A stretch of 64,000 bases of DNA from an uncultured Flammeovirgaceae bacterium (GCA_937883755.1 CAKZYA010000006.1:1-64000); one strand, 5' to 3'. Shown: positions 25,489-35,565, numbered from the stretch's first letter. Program-made: numbers and translations. Notes: a model not told the origin generated them from the letters alone.

Positions 25489-27370
25489 GAAGTATTTCGT
25501 CTTTGATTTTGACAGTACGTTCACTCAGGTAGAAGCCTTGGATGTACTCTGCGAGATTGCTCTGAAGGATAATCCGAAGCGCGAAAAAGTGCTTGCGGAG
25601 GTAAAGCGAATTACGAACTCCTGTATGAACGGGGAAATTTCTTTCCGGGAGTCGCTCGAAAGTCGGCTGGCGTTACTTCCGGCGCACTGCGATCATCTGC
25701 CCCAGCTCATTGCCGAACTGAAGAATAGTGTCTCACCTTCATTTGTGCGAAATCAGGAGTTTTTCGAGCGGTTCTCGGATCGTATTTACGTGATTTCTAA
25801 TGGCTTCAAAGATTTTATCGTACCCGTTATCCGCGATTACGGCATTGCCGACGAACATGTATTTGCTAACGAATTCACCTTTGATGAAGAGGGAAATGTT
25901 ACGGGCTTTGATGCTTCCAATCTACTTTCCACCGACGAAGGAAAAGTAGCAGTGATCCGCGGTCTGGATTTGAACGGTGATATTTATGTAATTGGTGACG
26001 GCTACAATGATTATAAAATCAAAGCCGCTGGTTTTGCCAATAAATTTTACGCATTTACTGAAAATATTGAACGAGGTTCAGTCATTGATAAGGCTGACCA
26101 TATCACACCCTCGCTTGACGAGTTTTTATATCTGAACAAAATGAATACGGCCATTTCCTACCCTAAAAATCGAATCAAAGTACTACTGCTAGAAAATATT
26201 CATCCAGATGCTGCCCTACGTTTGAAAGAAGAGGGCTACCAAGTGGAAACCCACGATGCTGCTATGGATGAAGAAGAACTTGCGGAAAGAATCAAATCAG
26301 TTTCCATTCTGGGAATCCGGTCGAAAACTCAGGTCACAGCTAAAGTACTAGAAAATGCCAATCGACTATTAGCTATTGGTGCGTTCTGCATAGGAACCAA
26401 TCAAATCGACCTGACAGCTTGCTCTAAGAAAGGAATTGCGGTCTTTAACGCACCTTACAGCAACACCCGATCGGTAGTAGAATTAGCCATCGGTGAGATT
26501 ATTATGTTGATGCGCGGTATTACCGATAAATCGAGTGGAATGCACCGAGGACTGTGGGGCAAATCGGCTAAGAATAGCAATGAAATCCGAGGAAAGAAGC
26601 TCGGCATCGTAGGGTATGGTAACATTGGTTCTCAACTATCGGTACTAGCCGAAAATATGGGAATGGATATTTACTACTACGACATTGTGGATAAACTGGC
26701 GTTAGGCAATGCAACTAAGTGTAACTCGCTAGAGGAATTGCTGAGCCAAGTAGACGTAGTTTCGTTACACGTAGATGGGCGTGGTGAAAATAAGCGGTTT
26801 TTTGGAGCAGATGATTTTGCTGCTATGAAACCGGGGGCTATTTTCTTGAACCTGAGCCGCGGGTTTGTGGTTGACGTAGATTCCTTAAAAGAATATATAC
26901 TAACCGGGCGTATCCGAGGAGCTGCGATAGACGTATTTCCGACGGAGCCTAAGAGTAATGAAGAAGAATTTGTGTCTGAGTTGCGAGAACTGCCCAATCT
27001 CATTCTCACCCCTCACATTGGGGGTAGTACCGAAGAAGCCCAAGAAAATATTGGGGAATTTGTACCGGGTAAAATCATGGAGTACATTAATACCGGAAGC
27101 TCATTCCTAAGTGTGAATTTCCCGAACGTACAATTACCATTGTTACAAAATGCTCATCGGTTGATGCATATTCACCACAACAAACCGGGAGTATTAGCCA
27201 ATATCAGCCAGGTGTTGCTAAAGCATCATATAAATGTAGTAGGGCAGTATCTGAAAACGAATGAAGACATCGGCTACGTAATCATTGATATTGACAAAGC
27301 CTACGATGACGAAGTAATCAAAGACCTAAAAGCCATTGAAAACACCATCCGTTTCCGAGTACTTTACTAA
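25463..27370 (+). CDS. serA: Fused HAD phosphatase (SerB-like) / D-3-phosphoglycerate dehydrogenase
   Basis: A 635-aa two-enzyme fusion covering first and last steps of serine synthesis. The HAD domain (about 8-225) has motif I D15-F-D17-S-T, motif II S112-N-G, motif III Lys161 and motif IV GDGYND (178-183), as in phosphoserine phosphatase. The dehydrogenase (about 237-550) has GYGNIG (394-399) for NAD and catalytic Arg466 (SRG), Glu495 (VFPTEP) and His518 (TPHIGG). An ACT domain (about 563-635) probably gives serine feedback. All key residues are intact. The alternative phosphatase role is another HAD substrate. I recall similar-length PGDH proteins in Bacteroidota. It overlaps the mscS-like gene by 26 bp. 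Confidence 0.92.
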   Translation: MESVQIKPEKYFVFDFDSTFTQVEALDVLCEIALKDNPKREKVLAEVKRITNSCMNGEISFRESLESRLALLPAHCDHLPQLIAELKNSVSPSFVRNQEFFERFSDRIYVISNGFKDFIVPVIRDYGIADEHVFANEFTFDEEGNVTGFDASNLLSTDEGKVAVIRGLDLNGDIYVIGDGYNDYKIKAAGFANKFYAFTENIERGSVIDKADHITPSLDEFLYLNKMNTAISYPKNRIKVLLLENIHPDAALRLKEEGYQVETHDAAMDEEELAERIKSVSILGIRSKTQVTAKVLENANRLLAIGAFCIGTNQIDLTACSKKGIAVFNAPYSNTRSVVELAIGEIIMLMRGITDKSSGMHRGLWGKSAKNSNEIRGKKLGIVGYGNIGSQLSVLAENMGMDIYYYDIVDKLALGNATKCNSLEELLSQVDVVSLHVDGRGENKRFFGADDFAAMKPGAIFLNLSRGFVVDVDSLKEYILTGRIRGAAIDVFPTEPKSNEEEFVSELRELPNLILTPHIGGSTEEAQENIGEFVPGKIMEYINTGSSFLSVNFPNVQLPLLQNAHRLMHIHHNKPGVLANISQVLLKHHINVVGQYLKTNEDIGYVIIDIDKAYDDEVIKDLKAIENTIRFRVLY

Positions 27371-27428
27371 TGGATAATTGATACTGGAATCCATAACTAT
27401 CCCCATTCCCCTGTCAATTTTCAACTAT

Positions 27429-28733
27429 CTAAACCGTTTCTGACTCCTGTTCTTTCTTGGCTTCAGGCTCGTCAGTTTCAATCTTTTCGATCTCTTTATC
27501 TACCTCTTGCCAGTAGTTGGAAGCAAAATCATCGTAAGGGGTGATTTTGGTACCACTCAATACAAGTGCCAGTGTCATGGCAATGCTAGAAATAATGATG
27601 ACAAATAGTAGTACACCGGAGTTGAAGTTTGCTAGCTCCATCTCTACTGGAATCGCAAAGAACAACAGAATAGTGATTAGTCCACGGGGGGCAATAAATA
27701 TTTGGGGCAGAATATCTTTTTTGACAAATATTTTGAACAGAACAAATCGTAAAACGAAAATCAGTAGTAAGAGACTACCACTAACTAATGCTACTTTCGT
27801 GTCCAGAATAGTGGCGATGGTGATAGTCATGCCGAAGATGACAAAGAAGAAGGTTCGTACCACGAAGGCCGACTCCATGGTGATAAGCCGAAAGTTATTT
27901 AGGATACTACTGACTGCCCGAGCGTTGACTAGCTTCTTTAATTCGCCAAAGAAAAACAGCTTGAAGTTATTAAGCACCAGCCCAAAGATAAGAATGATAA
28001 TTAGCGAAGAAAGGTGAAATAACTTTCCTACGGAATAGAGCAGCAATAGCACTGCAATGAGTAGAAAGAGCTTTACATTAGTGTCTAGCTTTTGAAACAA
28101 TAGTACTAGTCCATAACTGAGCACCACTGATAAACCAATAGTGAGGGCAATATTGCTGAAAACTGACCACACAATGGCTGAGGTCGATTCAGTTTCAGCA
28201 TTACCTAGTAAGAAGTAGAAGAACATAATACCGAGAATATCGGAGAATGTAGCTTCGTATACCATAAACTCTCGGGTATGTTCATCTTTTAGCCCACCTA
28301 CACTCGGAATTACAATAGCACTGCTGATAATAGAGAGAGGCACCGCGTACACCAGCGAGTTGAAGAAAGCCCCGCCGTAGGCATATTGAATAATGTAAGC
28401 TCCCGCCAATGCCGTTGCCACCAAGGCAATTAGAGCAACCAAGAAGGATTTCCAGATGATGGGCCAGCGGTCGGCTTCTAATTCCAGATCGAGGGCCGCT
28501 TCCAGTACAATCATGGTTAGTCCTACAATTCCTAGAATTTCCAGTACAGGAATTAGATTATCACCTACCGGAATTCCCAATGCCTCGGCTCCGTACTTCA
28601 TGCCTAAGCCCAAAATAATCAGTAGCAACACACTAGGAATATTGGTTTTACTGGCAATTAAATTGAACAGGTAGGAAAATATAATAATAAGCGACGTGGC
28701 AATTACCGCTACATACGCGTTAAACTCAGTCAT
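27429..28733 (-). CDS. Cation:proton antiporter (CPA family)
   Basis: Inner-membrane sodium or potassium/proton exchanger of 434 aa with about 12-13 membrane segments. Recognisable segments are ILEILGIVGLTMIVLEAALDLELEADRW and FMVYEATFSDILGIMFFYFLLG; the latter carries the acidic residue at the ion site in the NhaP/Kef group, and APRGLITILLFFAIP is the late conserved arginine segment. A short acidic cytoplasmic tail (ETDEPEAKKEQESE) replaces the RCK domain of Kef proteins. Convergent with serA (58 bp gap). Confidence 0.9.
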   Translation of the reverse strand: MTEFNAYVAVIATSLIIIFSYLFNLIASKTNIPSVLLLIILGLGMKYGAEALGIPVGDNLIPVLEILGIVGLTMIVLEAALDLELEADRWPIIWKSFLVALIALVATALAGAYIIQYAYGGAFFNSLVYAVPLSIISSAIVIPSVGGLKDEHTREFMVYEATFSDILGIMFFYFLLGNAETESTSAIVWSVFSNIALTIGLSVVLSYGLVLLFQKLDTNVKLFLLIAVLLLLYSVGKLFHLSSLIIILIFGLVLNNFKLFFFGELKKLVNARAVSSILNNFRLITMESAFVVRTFFFVIFGMTITIATILDTKVALVSGSLLLLIFVLRFVLFKIFVKKDILPQIFIAPRGLITILLFFAIPVEMELANFNSGVLLFVIIISSIAMTLALVLSGTKITPYDDFASNYWQEVDKEIEKIETDEPEAKKEQESETV

Positions 28734-28817
28734 ATTAGATAGTTCTTCTGAATGCTGTCTGCAAAACGTGGGAAGTACCCTGAAGGTTATAAAATAGATA
28801 AATACACACTATTTTGT

Positions 28818-30752
28818 TCATCCTTTTACCAGGAGTTGAGTCGTTAAAATCAATTTTCCTGAGAAAGTCATTTTTCCGTATAGCACCGAGGTGGGTTCCT
28901 TAATTCGGAAGGATGGTGAGTACCAGCCTAAAATAGGCTCAGTTTGCCCCCGAACTTCCTGCACTTGCAGTGCAGCGTCAAACTGTACTTCTAAGGTTCG
29001 TGCCAGGGGGCGTTGAAGATGAAACTGATTATCCCCATTATCCTTTATTTGTACTTCGGGGTGCAAGTGAAGCGGAAACTCAAGCGTATATTCTTGGGCA
29101 GATTTGCTTGTAAGCGTATCAGTCACGGTGATCTGACCAGATTTTTTATCAAAAACCAGATGTCGACGGTGGGTCAACCCCAACTTTTGATAGCCATTAT
29201 GTTCTGCCACGATCGTATCCTGCATCTCAGTGGTACTGCTTTCAATCACTTGAACTTGGTAATGGTTAATCCACATAGTAGGGCCGGTACTATTGGCCTG
29301 GTCGGTCTGGTTAATCCGAATAGTATTATGCGCTAGCGTACTAATGAAGTAGTCACGCCATTCGGCATCAGTATGGTAAGTAAAGGTGCCAGCATCGGTG
29401 ATAATTGGGTAGCCATCTACGTGTACATCAAAAGCCAGGGCATCGGCGTGTCCGTGAGCGGCAATAGACAGAAAGCCCAGAGGGGCAGCATCCATATGAA
29501 CGAATATTTCTTGTTCGCCTTGTTGTTTACGCAAAAAGAAGTGTCCTTCTTCAGAATACAAGCGTGAAGCCTGATTGGTGGTGTCAGCTTCTACACCATC
29601 AAAAGTCATCTTTCCTCCAGCACCAAATAGTACCGCGTTCTTATTATCCCATCCATCTGATTTGGTTTTCCACTCAGTGTTGTTGAATAAAACTACTCCT
29701 GAGGTGAGCAGAGACTTAAAATTATCTGGGTGACCTTCCTCTAGCACTATTACTTTTCCATCGTCTTCATCGCCGTAGTAAGGAATATTCCCTCGCACAT
29801 CCATCATCTGAAAAATGTAATCCAGAATTTTCTCTAGCTGATTTCGGTAGCCTGGTGAAAAAGAGTTATCAGTTGCTTCAGCTACTACAAATGGGATTAA
29901 AAAGAAATCAGTGATAAACTGAATATATTCGGCTGCCTCTTCTTTGTTCACTCCGTTTTGAGAGTGCTGCAAGATAACCTCTTTCTCTAAGCCAGCTTTG
30001 GCGTAGGCTAACCAATCTTCTGATTCGTCAAATTTCCAGAAGGATGCAGCCACAAATAACCCAGCATACTCACTAATTAAGTGATTATTAGCAGATGAGT
30101 AGTAGGAGGGATTCTGGTGGCTGTACAAACAGTGAAGATAGATGGTAGGTACCCACTGCTCTTCTACAAACTTCTTGAAGGGCGTCTCACTTTGCATGAG
30201 CGTATTTACATCCAGCAACTCCCAACAAAAAAACCACACAAGTAGCCGGATATTTACTTCAATGTTACTGTACCAATTTACCCCCACTAGATATGGGTTC
30301 TCGTCAATCCAAGACTGAACAATATCCTGAAACTGCTGCAATACTTTTTCATCTTGAGTGGCACGATATTCTAATGCCAGCAGCGGTAAAAACTGAAGTC
30401 GGTTTACCTCCCAAACGTGCTTGGCGCTCCCGTATTCGCTTGTACGGATATTAATATCCTTGGCAAAGGACTTAGGAAATCGACGTTGGGAGGAAATATC
30501 CAAATGCCAGTCGATGGGTTGATTATAGTAGAATTTTTGGTCAAATATCGGAATAGACTGCTCCTTAATCTGAAAATCAAGCGTGCCTGTCGGTAATATG
30601 GATTTTGGCAAATGAAGTAGACGTTTTTCGGATGGAAAGTAACCCTGCTGCGATTGACGCTCTTTACGCTTTTGCCAGTACTGGCTAGCCCGGTAGCCAA
30701 TTTCGGGTAAAGACATGGTTCGTAAGCGGTGATAATACCAGGACAGGGGCAT
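28818..30752 (-). CDS. Heparinase II/III family protein (alginate-lyase-like)
   Basis: A 644-aa protein of the heparinase II/III superfamily, which cleaves uronic-acid polysaccharides by beta-elimination. The N-terminal alpha/alpha toroid part begins WYYHRLRTMSLPEIGYR, a start typical of homologues in exopolysaccharide clusters. The central region has EYIQFITDFFLIPFVVAE. The beta-sandwich domain has AHGHADALAFDVHVDGYPIITDAGTFTYH, with the conserved His/Asp, and LAHNTIRINQTDQ. No signal peptide is visible, which suggests a role in polysaccharide synthesis or turnover rather than extracellular digestion. The substrate is not predictable. Followed on the same strand, upstream, by small unknown and polytopic proteins. 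Confidence 0.85.
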   Translation of the reverse strand: MPLSWYYHRLRTMSLPEIGYRASQYWQKRKERQSQQGYFPSEKRLLHLPKSILPTGTLDFQIKEQSIPIFDQKFYYNQPIDWHLDISSQRRFPKSFAKDINIRTSEYGSAKHVWEVNRLQFLPLLALEYRATQDEKVLQQFQDIVQSWIDENPYLVGVNWYSNIEVNIRLLVWFFCWELLDVNTLMQSETPFKKFVEEQWVPTIYLHCLYSHQNPSYYSSANNHLISEYAGLFVAASFWKFDESEDWLAYAKAGLEKEVILQHSQNGVNKEEAAEYIQFITDFFLIPFVVAEATDNSFSPGYRNQLEKILDYIFQMMDVRGNIPYYGDEDDGKVIVLEEGHPDNFKSLLTSGVVLFNNTEWKTKSDGWDNKNAVLFGAGGKMTFDGVEADTTNQASRLYSEEGHFFLRKQQGEQEIFVHMDAAPLGFLSIAAHGHADALAFDVHVDGYPIITDAGTFTYHTDAEWRDYFISTLAHNTIRINQTDQANSTGPTMWINHYQVQVIESSTTEMQDTIVAEHNGYQKLGLTHRRHLVFDKKSGQITVTDTLTSKSAQEYTLEFPLHLHPEVQIKDNGDNQFHLQRPLARTLEVQFDAALQVQEVRGQTEPILGWYSPSFRIKEPTSVLYGKMTFSGKLILTTQLLVKG

Positions 30753-30843
30753 AAATACACTGATTTGGGTAGAATGATTTTAGAAAAAGTGCTGCGCGAA
30801 TAAAAGGAAATTTTGGATAGGCTACAAAGCTTCAGTCTCTTAA

Positions 30844-31137
30844 CTATTGAGCTGACATACTTGCGTTGTAGGTGGTAATTAGGGTGTGGATCTCCATCAG
30901 CGCCTGCGCCCATACCTCAAGTTTTAAGCCAAATTTTTGATCAAGGAGAGCGTTGTAAGCAGGTATATGAGCGTAAAAAAGGCGTGCTCGTTCTAGCCAT
31001 TTCTGCTTATTTTCAGGAACAGGTTGGTCAATACCTAGTGCTCGGAGTACATCAGGCTCATGCTGATAAGTTATACGTACTAGCGTGACATATTCTTGGT
31101 AGGTACGCTGGGCGGACTGAAAATCGGCTAGCCACAT
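30844..31137 (-). CDS. Small hypothetical helical protein
   Basis: I do not recognise this 97-aa protein. It is predicted all-helical with many aromatic and Gln residues (DFQSAQRTYQEYVTLVRITYQHEPDVLRALGI ...), no cysteine, no signal peptide and no membrane segment. The frame remains open for about 25 codons upstream without an ATG, so the start at 31135-31137 is the only conventional one. It lies 91 bp upstream of the heparinase-family gene on the same strand. Confidence that it is real is moderate, based on length and regular helical composition. Confidence 0.55.
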   Translation of the reverse strand: MWLADFQSAQRTYQEYVTLVRITYQHEPDVLRALGIDQPVPENKQKWLERARLFYAHIPAYNALLDQKFGLKLEVWAQALMEIHTLITTYNASMSAQ

Positions 31138-31325
31138 TTGGTGTTCTTCATTTTTGAGAATACTATGAGTAAGCAGTAGAACAACTAAGCTACTCTCTAT
31201 GAAGTAAATTTAGTTGTCGGAATTACTGCTAAAAATAAGCCGATGCGTACCGTACTAAGGTTAGCTTTGCTTCCAAAAACTACAAGTGTACCTTTTTAAC
31301 TAGAATAATCTTCCGAGAATATTAG

Positions 31326-32561
31326 CTAAGCAGTTTGTTCGTTCTGGCGTAGCAGTACGACCAGCAACACATACAGAAGAAACGGAGAGAATGCTACTTT
31401 ATAGCGGACAAGCGTCCCGAAATTAGGGGTGGATAAGGCTAATAATATACCTAGTAATACGGAAAACAGCAGGGCACTTACTGCCCAAAGTTGTTCATCG
31501 GTTTTCAGAGCCCTTGTGAGCCGTACTTTCCAGAAGGCTGATAAGCTTATCAAAAGCAATATACAGTGTTCTATTCCAGCTATTTGTGCCAGCATCTTAT
31601 TTATCTCAAATGGTAGCGGACGATACCAGGCGGAAAAAAGCGCCAAAGGAGCATTAAGTAAAAAGCTAGTCAACGTAGGTTCTAATTGCCAGAAATGGAT
31701 GATTGCGTTTGGTCGCCATTTCTGAACAAATATATCGTGATTTTGCACGATCACTACTAATAACCGTTCCGCACTCAGATTGGGGTGCATGAATGTTGCC
31801 AGAGCTATTAGTAAAATAAATAACAGTACCATTCTAACCAGGACGTTGGGACGTTTAAATGGCAGATGCTTAGCAAGCATAATGGCAATTAGCAGAGGAA
31901 TAAGAACGGCGGCATAGTAATATTTAAGTAGCCACAACAGCGCGGTAGCGACGAGTCCGGGCAAAATGAATAACATCGATTGCCTTGAGTTTTTATCAAA
32001 ATAAATCCGTAGTGTCATTGCTACCAGAATACTGATCAGCCCTACGGCGAGGGTTTCCTTCAGAATTCCTGAACTCCAGAACACAAAGGAAGGAAAGGCT
32101 AACCAAGCGATATTGACTGCTAATCGGGTAGTGGGGAAGAATAGATGGAGTGTACGTACCAGAAACCATACTCCCGCAAACGATAGCAGTGATAAATAGA
32201 TGGAAGTAAGCCAATAATTATTACCTGTGAATAGGCAACCTATACTAGTAATCTGGCTCATCAGTAAAGCCCGGGGTTGACGAAGATAGACGAGTGTTGG
32301 AGGGAGGTCGTCGGCATTGAACCAGTTACTGAGATAGCTCGCCCAGTCGGTGCGAGCTAGATTCGCTAAAGTAACCCCATCAGCAAAGTAGTTCCAGGTA
32401 TCACCCCCAGAGTAGTAGAAGTTGTATATGATACCAACCAACCAACCACAGACAATTTTTATACTAATTGCGGGCAAGAACCAAGGGGCAAACTGAGTAC
32501 GGCGATACCAAAAGAAGATGATACCAATGATAATGCCGCTATGAATAGTGATGATCCACAA
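31326..32561 (-). CDS. Polytopic membrane protein, GT-C glycosyltransferase-like
   Basis: A 411-aa integral membrane protein with about ten to eleven hydrophobic segments. The first external loop holds YSGGDTWNYFADG, an acidic loop in the position where GT-C (ArnT/PMT-like) enzymes have their catalytic Asp. The following FPSFVFWSSGILKETLAVGLI also resembles the second conserved segment of that group. Use of a polyprenyl-phosphate sugar donor is inference. It lies 18 bp downstream of the DUF2851 gene and may be cotranscribed with it. An EPS or glycan role would fit the heparinase-like neighbour. Confidence 0.6.
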   Translation of the reverse strand: MWIITIHSGIIIGIIFFWYRRTQFAPWFLPAISIKIVCGWLVGIIYNFYYSGGDTWNYFADGVTLANLARTDWASYLSNWFNADDLPPTLVYLRQPRALLMSQITSIGCLFTGNNYWLTSIYLSLLSFAGVWFLVRTLHLFFPTTRLAVNIAWLAFPSFVFWSSGILKETLAVGLISILVAMTLRIYFDKNSRQSMLFILPGLVATALLWLLKYYYAAVLIPLLIAIMLAKHLPFKRPNVLVRMVLLFILLIALATFMHPNLSAERLLVVIVQNHDIFVQKWRPNAIIHFWQLEPTLTSFLLNAPLALFSAWYRPLPFEINKMLAQIAGIEHCILLLISLSAFWKVRLTRALKTDEQLWAVSALLFSVLLGILLALSTPNFGTLVRYKVAFSPFLLYVLLVVLLRQNEQTA

Positions 32562-32579
32562 TATACGGGTGGCTCCAGG

Positions 32580-33848
32580 TTAAGAAGGTGAAGAAACGAA
32601 CAATGGTTCTTTTTTCAAAATAGCTACTCCGATACCACACGAAAGGCACTGCTTTTTGGTGCAGTAAGTCTGATTAAGTTCCAGCATTCCTTGAGTATCC
32701 AGTGCCGATTCATTAGGAAATCCTAGAGCAACATACTTGCGAGTGGATGCGTTATTCTCTGCCTTGAGTTCTCTCAAACATTGCCAGGCGTGTTGATGAT
32801 AAGAATCATTGTGATGAAAAAGACCGTGAGCAGTGAGCAGTGTCGCTACGGTATTGATAATAAGCGTATCAATGCTTCCTACACCAATAGGTGTTACGCT
32901 CGAAGTATTTTTCAGATTGAACTGATTGCGGTAAAATGCGATGGGGTGAATCCGTAGAAGCCAGGTTATATCTGCACTCCACTGATGGAGTAAATAGGCG
33001 AGCTGCTGGATTCTGACGTGCGGAAAATTAGTAGGGCGAGTCCGACTATACTTCCAGACAGACGAGTTGATCTGTCGATCACTCACCTCAGTCGGAATAA
33101 TTATAGAAGGTTGGCTATCAGCATATTTTGATAATCCAGCTTGGTGAAGTAACGCATAGGTTAAACTAGGAGTATGATGGGCGTATTTTCTGACCCAGCG
33201 GAGTGGGAATGCTTGTGCCAGTTGTTGCATTCCCTCTTGATTTATTTTGAACCCGAACCCCTTTAGTAACCACTGGTAAACGGTTCCCGACCAATCCCCT
33301 TGCTGATACTCAAGCGTTTTGAGTACTTCATTGGCTCTGCGCTCTAGCCGTTGAATAGCTACCCGCTCAACCTGAGCCATTTTGATAATCTCAGGTACAT
33401 GATGAACTAGATGCTCGCAAGGAATGAAAGTCTGATCGCGTTCGAGAAGAGAGCAAATTTGAGATATTACTGCGGAGGAAACTCGGGATTTTAATTCCAT
33501 GGTAGGCACAAGGGTGTCATCGGCGCGAAACACATCCTGATCATTCTCCCATACGACGTGTAGTATAACCCGATCATAAGCTGGATCATGCTGATGACCG
33601 TGCCGTTGCCAGTCCGATGCCTTTACGTGAATCTCTACCGAACCTGACCAATCTAATTCGCCAATCTGCAAACGAGCCATGGCAAAGTCAGGTCCGGCGT
33701 TAGTATTTAGTAGCCCAACTGACTGAACGGTAATTGACTGACCGCTAGTAGTCTGTAAGGCTTCACGATTAAAAGTCTGTTGTTGCCACAGATAATGAAG
33801 TACCGCTTCTTTCACCTTTTTTGCTCGAATACTAAGCAGAAAGGTCAA
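32580..33848 (-). CDS. DUF2851 family protein
   Basis: Matches DUF2851, a Bacteroidota family of about 420 aa with unknown function. Recognisable parts are EAVLHYLWQQQTFNREALQTTSGQ near the N terminus, NTNAGPDFAMARLQIGELDWSGSVEIHVKASDW, and the C-terminal YCTKKQCLSCGIG with three cysteines that could bind metal. The GPDF and SVEIH phrases are the most conserved parts. It is cytoplasmic by sequence. It lies 62 bp downstream of the LuxR regulator gene and 18 bp upstream of the membrane protein gene. Confidence 0.85.
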   Translation of the reverse strand: MTFLLSIRAKKVKEAVLHYLWQQQTFNREALQTTSGQSITVQSVGLLNTNAGPDFAMARLQIGELDWSGSVEIHVKASDWQRHGHQHDPAYDRVILHVVWENDQDVFRADDTLVPTMELKSRVSSAVISQICSLLERDQTFIPCEHLVHHVPEIIKMAQVERVAIQRLERRANEVLKTLEYQQGDWSGTVYQWLLKGFGFKINQEGMQQLAQAFPLRWVRKYAHHTPSLTYALLHQAGLSKYADSQPSIIIPTEVSDRQINSSVWKYSRTRPTNFPHVRIQQLAYLLHQWSADITWLLRIHPIAFYRNQFNLKNTSSVTPIGVGSIDTLIINTVATLLTAHGLFHHNDSYHQHAWQCLRELKAENNASTRKYVALGFPNESALDTQGMLELNQTYCTKKQCLSCGIGVAILKKEPLFVSSPS

Positions 33849-33910
33849 ACAATAATAATCTGTTTTGATAGAAAAGCTACAAGGGAAAGAAGGTGGTGGT
33901 TATTTTAGCT

Positions 33911-34564
33911 TCACCACTTGTTGGCATTATCCAAATATAATCTCACCAACTCTACTGTGTTCCCCACTTGGCATTTTTGAAGCATATTGGCTCGGTGATT
34001 AGAAACAGTACGTTCGCTTAAAAACAAGCGTTCGGCAATTTGCTTGGAGTTTAACCCTTCTACCAACAAGGACAGTACTTCTTTTTCCCGCTTAGAAAGT
34101 ACGTTAATCGGATTTTGAGTATCATTTTCCTGACTTTTCTTCTCTTTAAACCCCTTAACAATCACTTGGGTGATAGTTTGACTATAATATTCATCTCCGT
34201 TGGCTACGGTCTGTATGGCTTCCACCACTTCTTCCCGGTCAGCGTATTTGGTAATGTATCCATCTACCCCGCTATTAAGTGCTTGAAACACATAATTGGG
34301 GGTATCGTGCATGGAAAGGATCAGTACTTTAGTAGGTAGCTGGTTTTCTTTTATCTTCTGAACAATATCAAAGATAGATGTACCTGGCATAGAAATATCA
34401 GCTACTAGCACGTCAGGTTTGTGCTCCATAACTAACTGTAATGCTTCTTCACCGTTACTTACCGCTCCTAATAAATCTATAAAGTCATATTCTTTTAATA
34501 TACTTGCTGTCCCTTCCGTTAGTATAGCGTGATCATCCGCCAAGACTACGGTCATTTTACTCAT
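33911..34564 (-). CDS. NarL/LuxR-type response regulator, no adjacent kinase
   Basis: A 217-aa response regulator. The receiver domain has the acidic pair at residues 10-11 and phosphorylatable Asp56 (VLVADISMPG). The LuxR-type helix-turn-helix contains LSKREKEVLSLLVEGLNSKQIAERLFLSERTVSNHRANM. No histidine kinase gene is adjacent, so its partner is encoded elsewhere. It shares the REC-HTH layout with the regulator at 15880-16509 but the two differ clearly in sequence. Confidence 0.92.
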   Translation of the reverse strand: MSKMTVVLADDHAILTEGTASILKEYDFIDLLGAVSNGEEALQLVMEHKPDVLVADISMPGTSIFDIVQKIKENQLPTKVLILSMHDTPNYVFQALNSGVDGYITKYADREEVVEAIQTVANGDEYYSQTITQVIVKGFKEKKSQENDTQNPINVLSKREKEVLSLLVEGLNSKQIAERLFLSERTVSNHRANMLQKCQVGNTVELVRLYLDNANKW

Positions 34565-34671
34565 AAATAGGTAGTAGTTTATAGTTTAACCTGAAAACTT
34601 AAACACAAAATCGTGCTCTAAAGTGCGAGAAACCGTATAATATTTACAATATAATCGGAAGGGAAGAGATA

Positions 34672-35481
34672 CTATTTGGAACGAATAATAAAAGAAATCT
34701 TCCCAGTAGAAGTTGCCGCTGACCGTACATTATCGCCAGTACGGCTAAATGTTAGTTCCTCTACAGCTTCTCGATAAACCCTTTCTACGGCAGGGCTGAC
34801 CGTTTTTTCCAGCGTCCGAATGCTGATAATTTCACCCCGTCCATCAATAACGATTTGAAATACAATGCGTCCGCTTTCATTAGAATTATCTTGAGGCCGA
34901 GGAATATAGTCCCAGTTCCATCCTGACATTTGTAGTGATGCTCCGTCTTTGGGTCCCTGAGCCCCGTACAAAGCCCGATCATCAATTTTGCCTTCCTCTT
35001 TTCCCTGATTACCCTCTGGCTGCTCTGAGTCGCCCTGATTGGTGTTTTGAGAAGGATACAAACTGCCAGGTACGGGCTCCTGAACGGGTTCTTCAGGCTC
35101 TTCTACTACTTCTTCGGTAGTTTCCAGTACTTCTTCTACTACATCGGGGCTTTCTTCAATAGGAGCTACTTGCTCTACCTGTTCTACTGATTCCTGCACT
35201 TCCTGAGGAGGTGTTTCTTCTATATCTTCTATGATTTCCTCTACCTCCTCGGTTGCCTCTTCAACGGGCTCTTCCTCCACTACCGGAGTAGGTTCAGGTT
35301 GCGGAGACTCTCCAGCACCGGTATCATCCAACCCAAAATTTAGTTCAATGCCGTATTCGGGCAAAGGTGGATCAGGGGCTTGCCAGGCTAATAGGAAAAA
35401 AAATAGCAAAAATAGTCCAGCATTCACTCCGAATGTGATGATAGAAGCAACTTTACGATCTTTTTTTTCTTCAGGAGACAT
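34672..35481 (-). CDS. tonB: TonB-like energy transducer
   Basis: A 269-aa inner-membrane protein that would carry proton-motive energy to outer-membrane receptors. One membrane segment (about 14-34, ASIITFGVNAGLFLLFFFLLAW), a long Pro/Glu/Val-rich spacer (about 55-140: VVEEEPVEEATEEVEEI ...), then a C-terminal TonB-like domain (about 180-269: GRIVFQIVIDGRGEIISIRTLEKTVSPAVERVYREAVEEL). The strongly acidic spacer differs from the Pro-Lys spacer of enterobacterial TonB. It lies just downstream of exbD in the exbB-exbD cluster. Confidence 0.85.
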   Translation of the reverse strand: MSPEEKKDRKVASIITFGVNAGLFLLFFFLLAWQAPDPPLPEYGIELNFGLDDTGAGESPQPEPTPVVEEEPVEEATEEVEEIIEDIEETPPQEVQESVEQVEQVAPIEESPDVVEEVLETTEEVVEEPEEPVQEPVPGSLYPSQNTNQGDSEQPEGNQGKEEGKIDDRALYGAQGPKDGASLQMSGWNWDYIPRPQDNSNESGRIVFQIVIDGRGEIISIRTLEKTVSPAVERVYREAVEELTFSRTGDNVRSAATSTGKISFIIRSK

Positions 35482-35565
35482 TATTACGCTGTCTGTTTGT
35501 TACTACTAACGAATAATTGCCGCGCAAAATTTAGAGTTACGATATTTTTTGCCCAAATGATATTA

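Noticed and set aside
30404-30913. Minus-strand open frame of 169 codons over the start of the heparinase-like gene
   Set aside because: It is in another frame of the well supported heparinase-family gene and of the 97-aa gene, with irregular Ser/Arg/Cys-rich composition.
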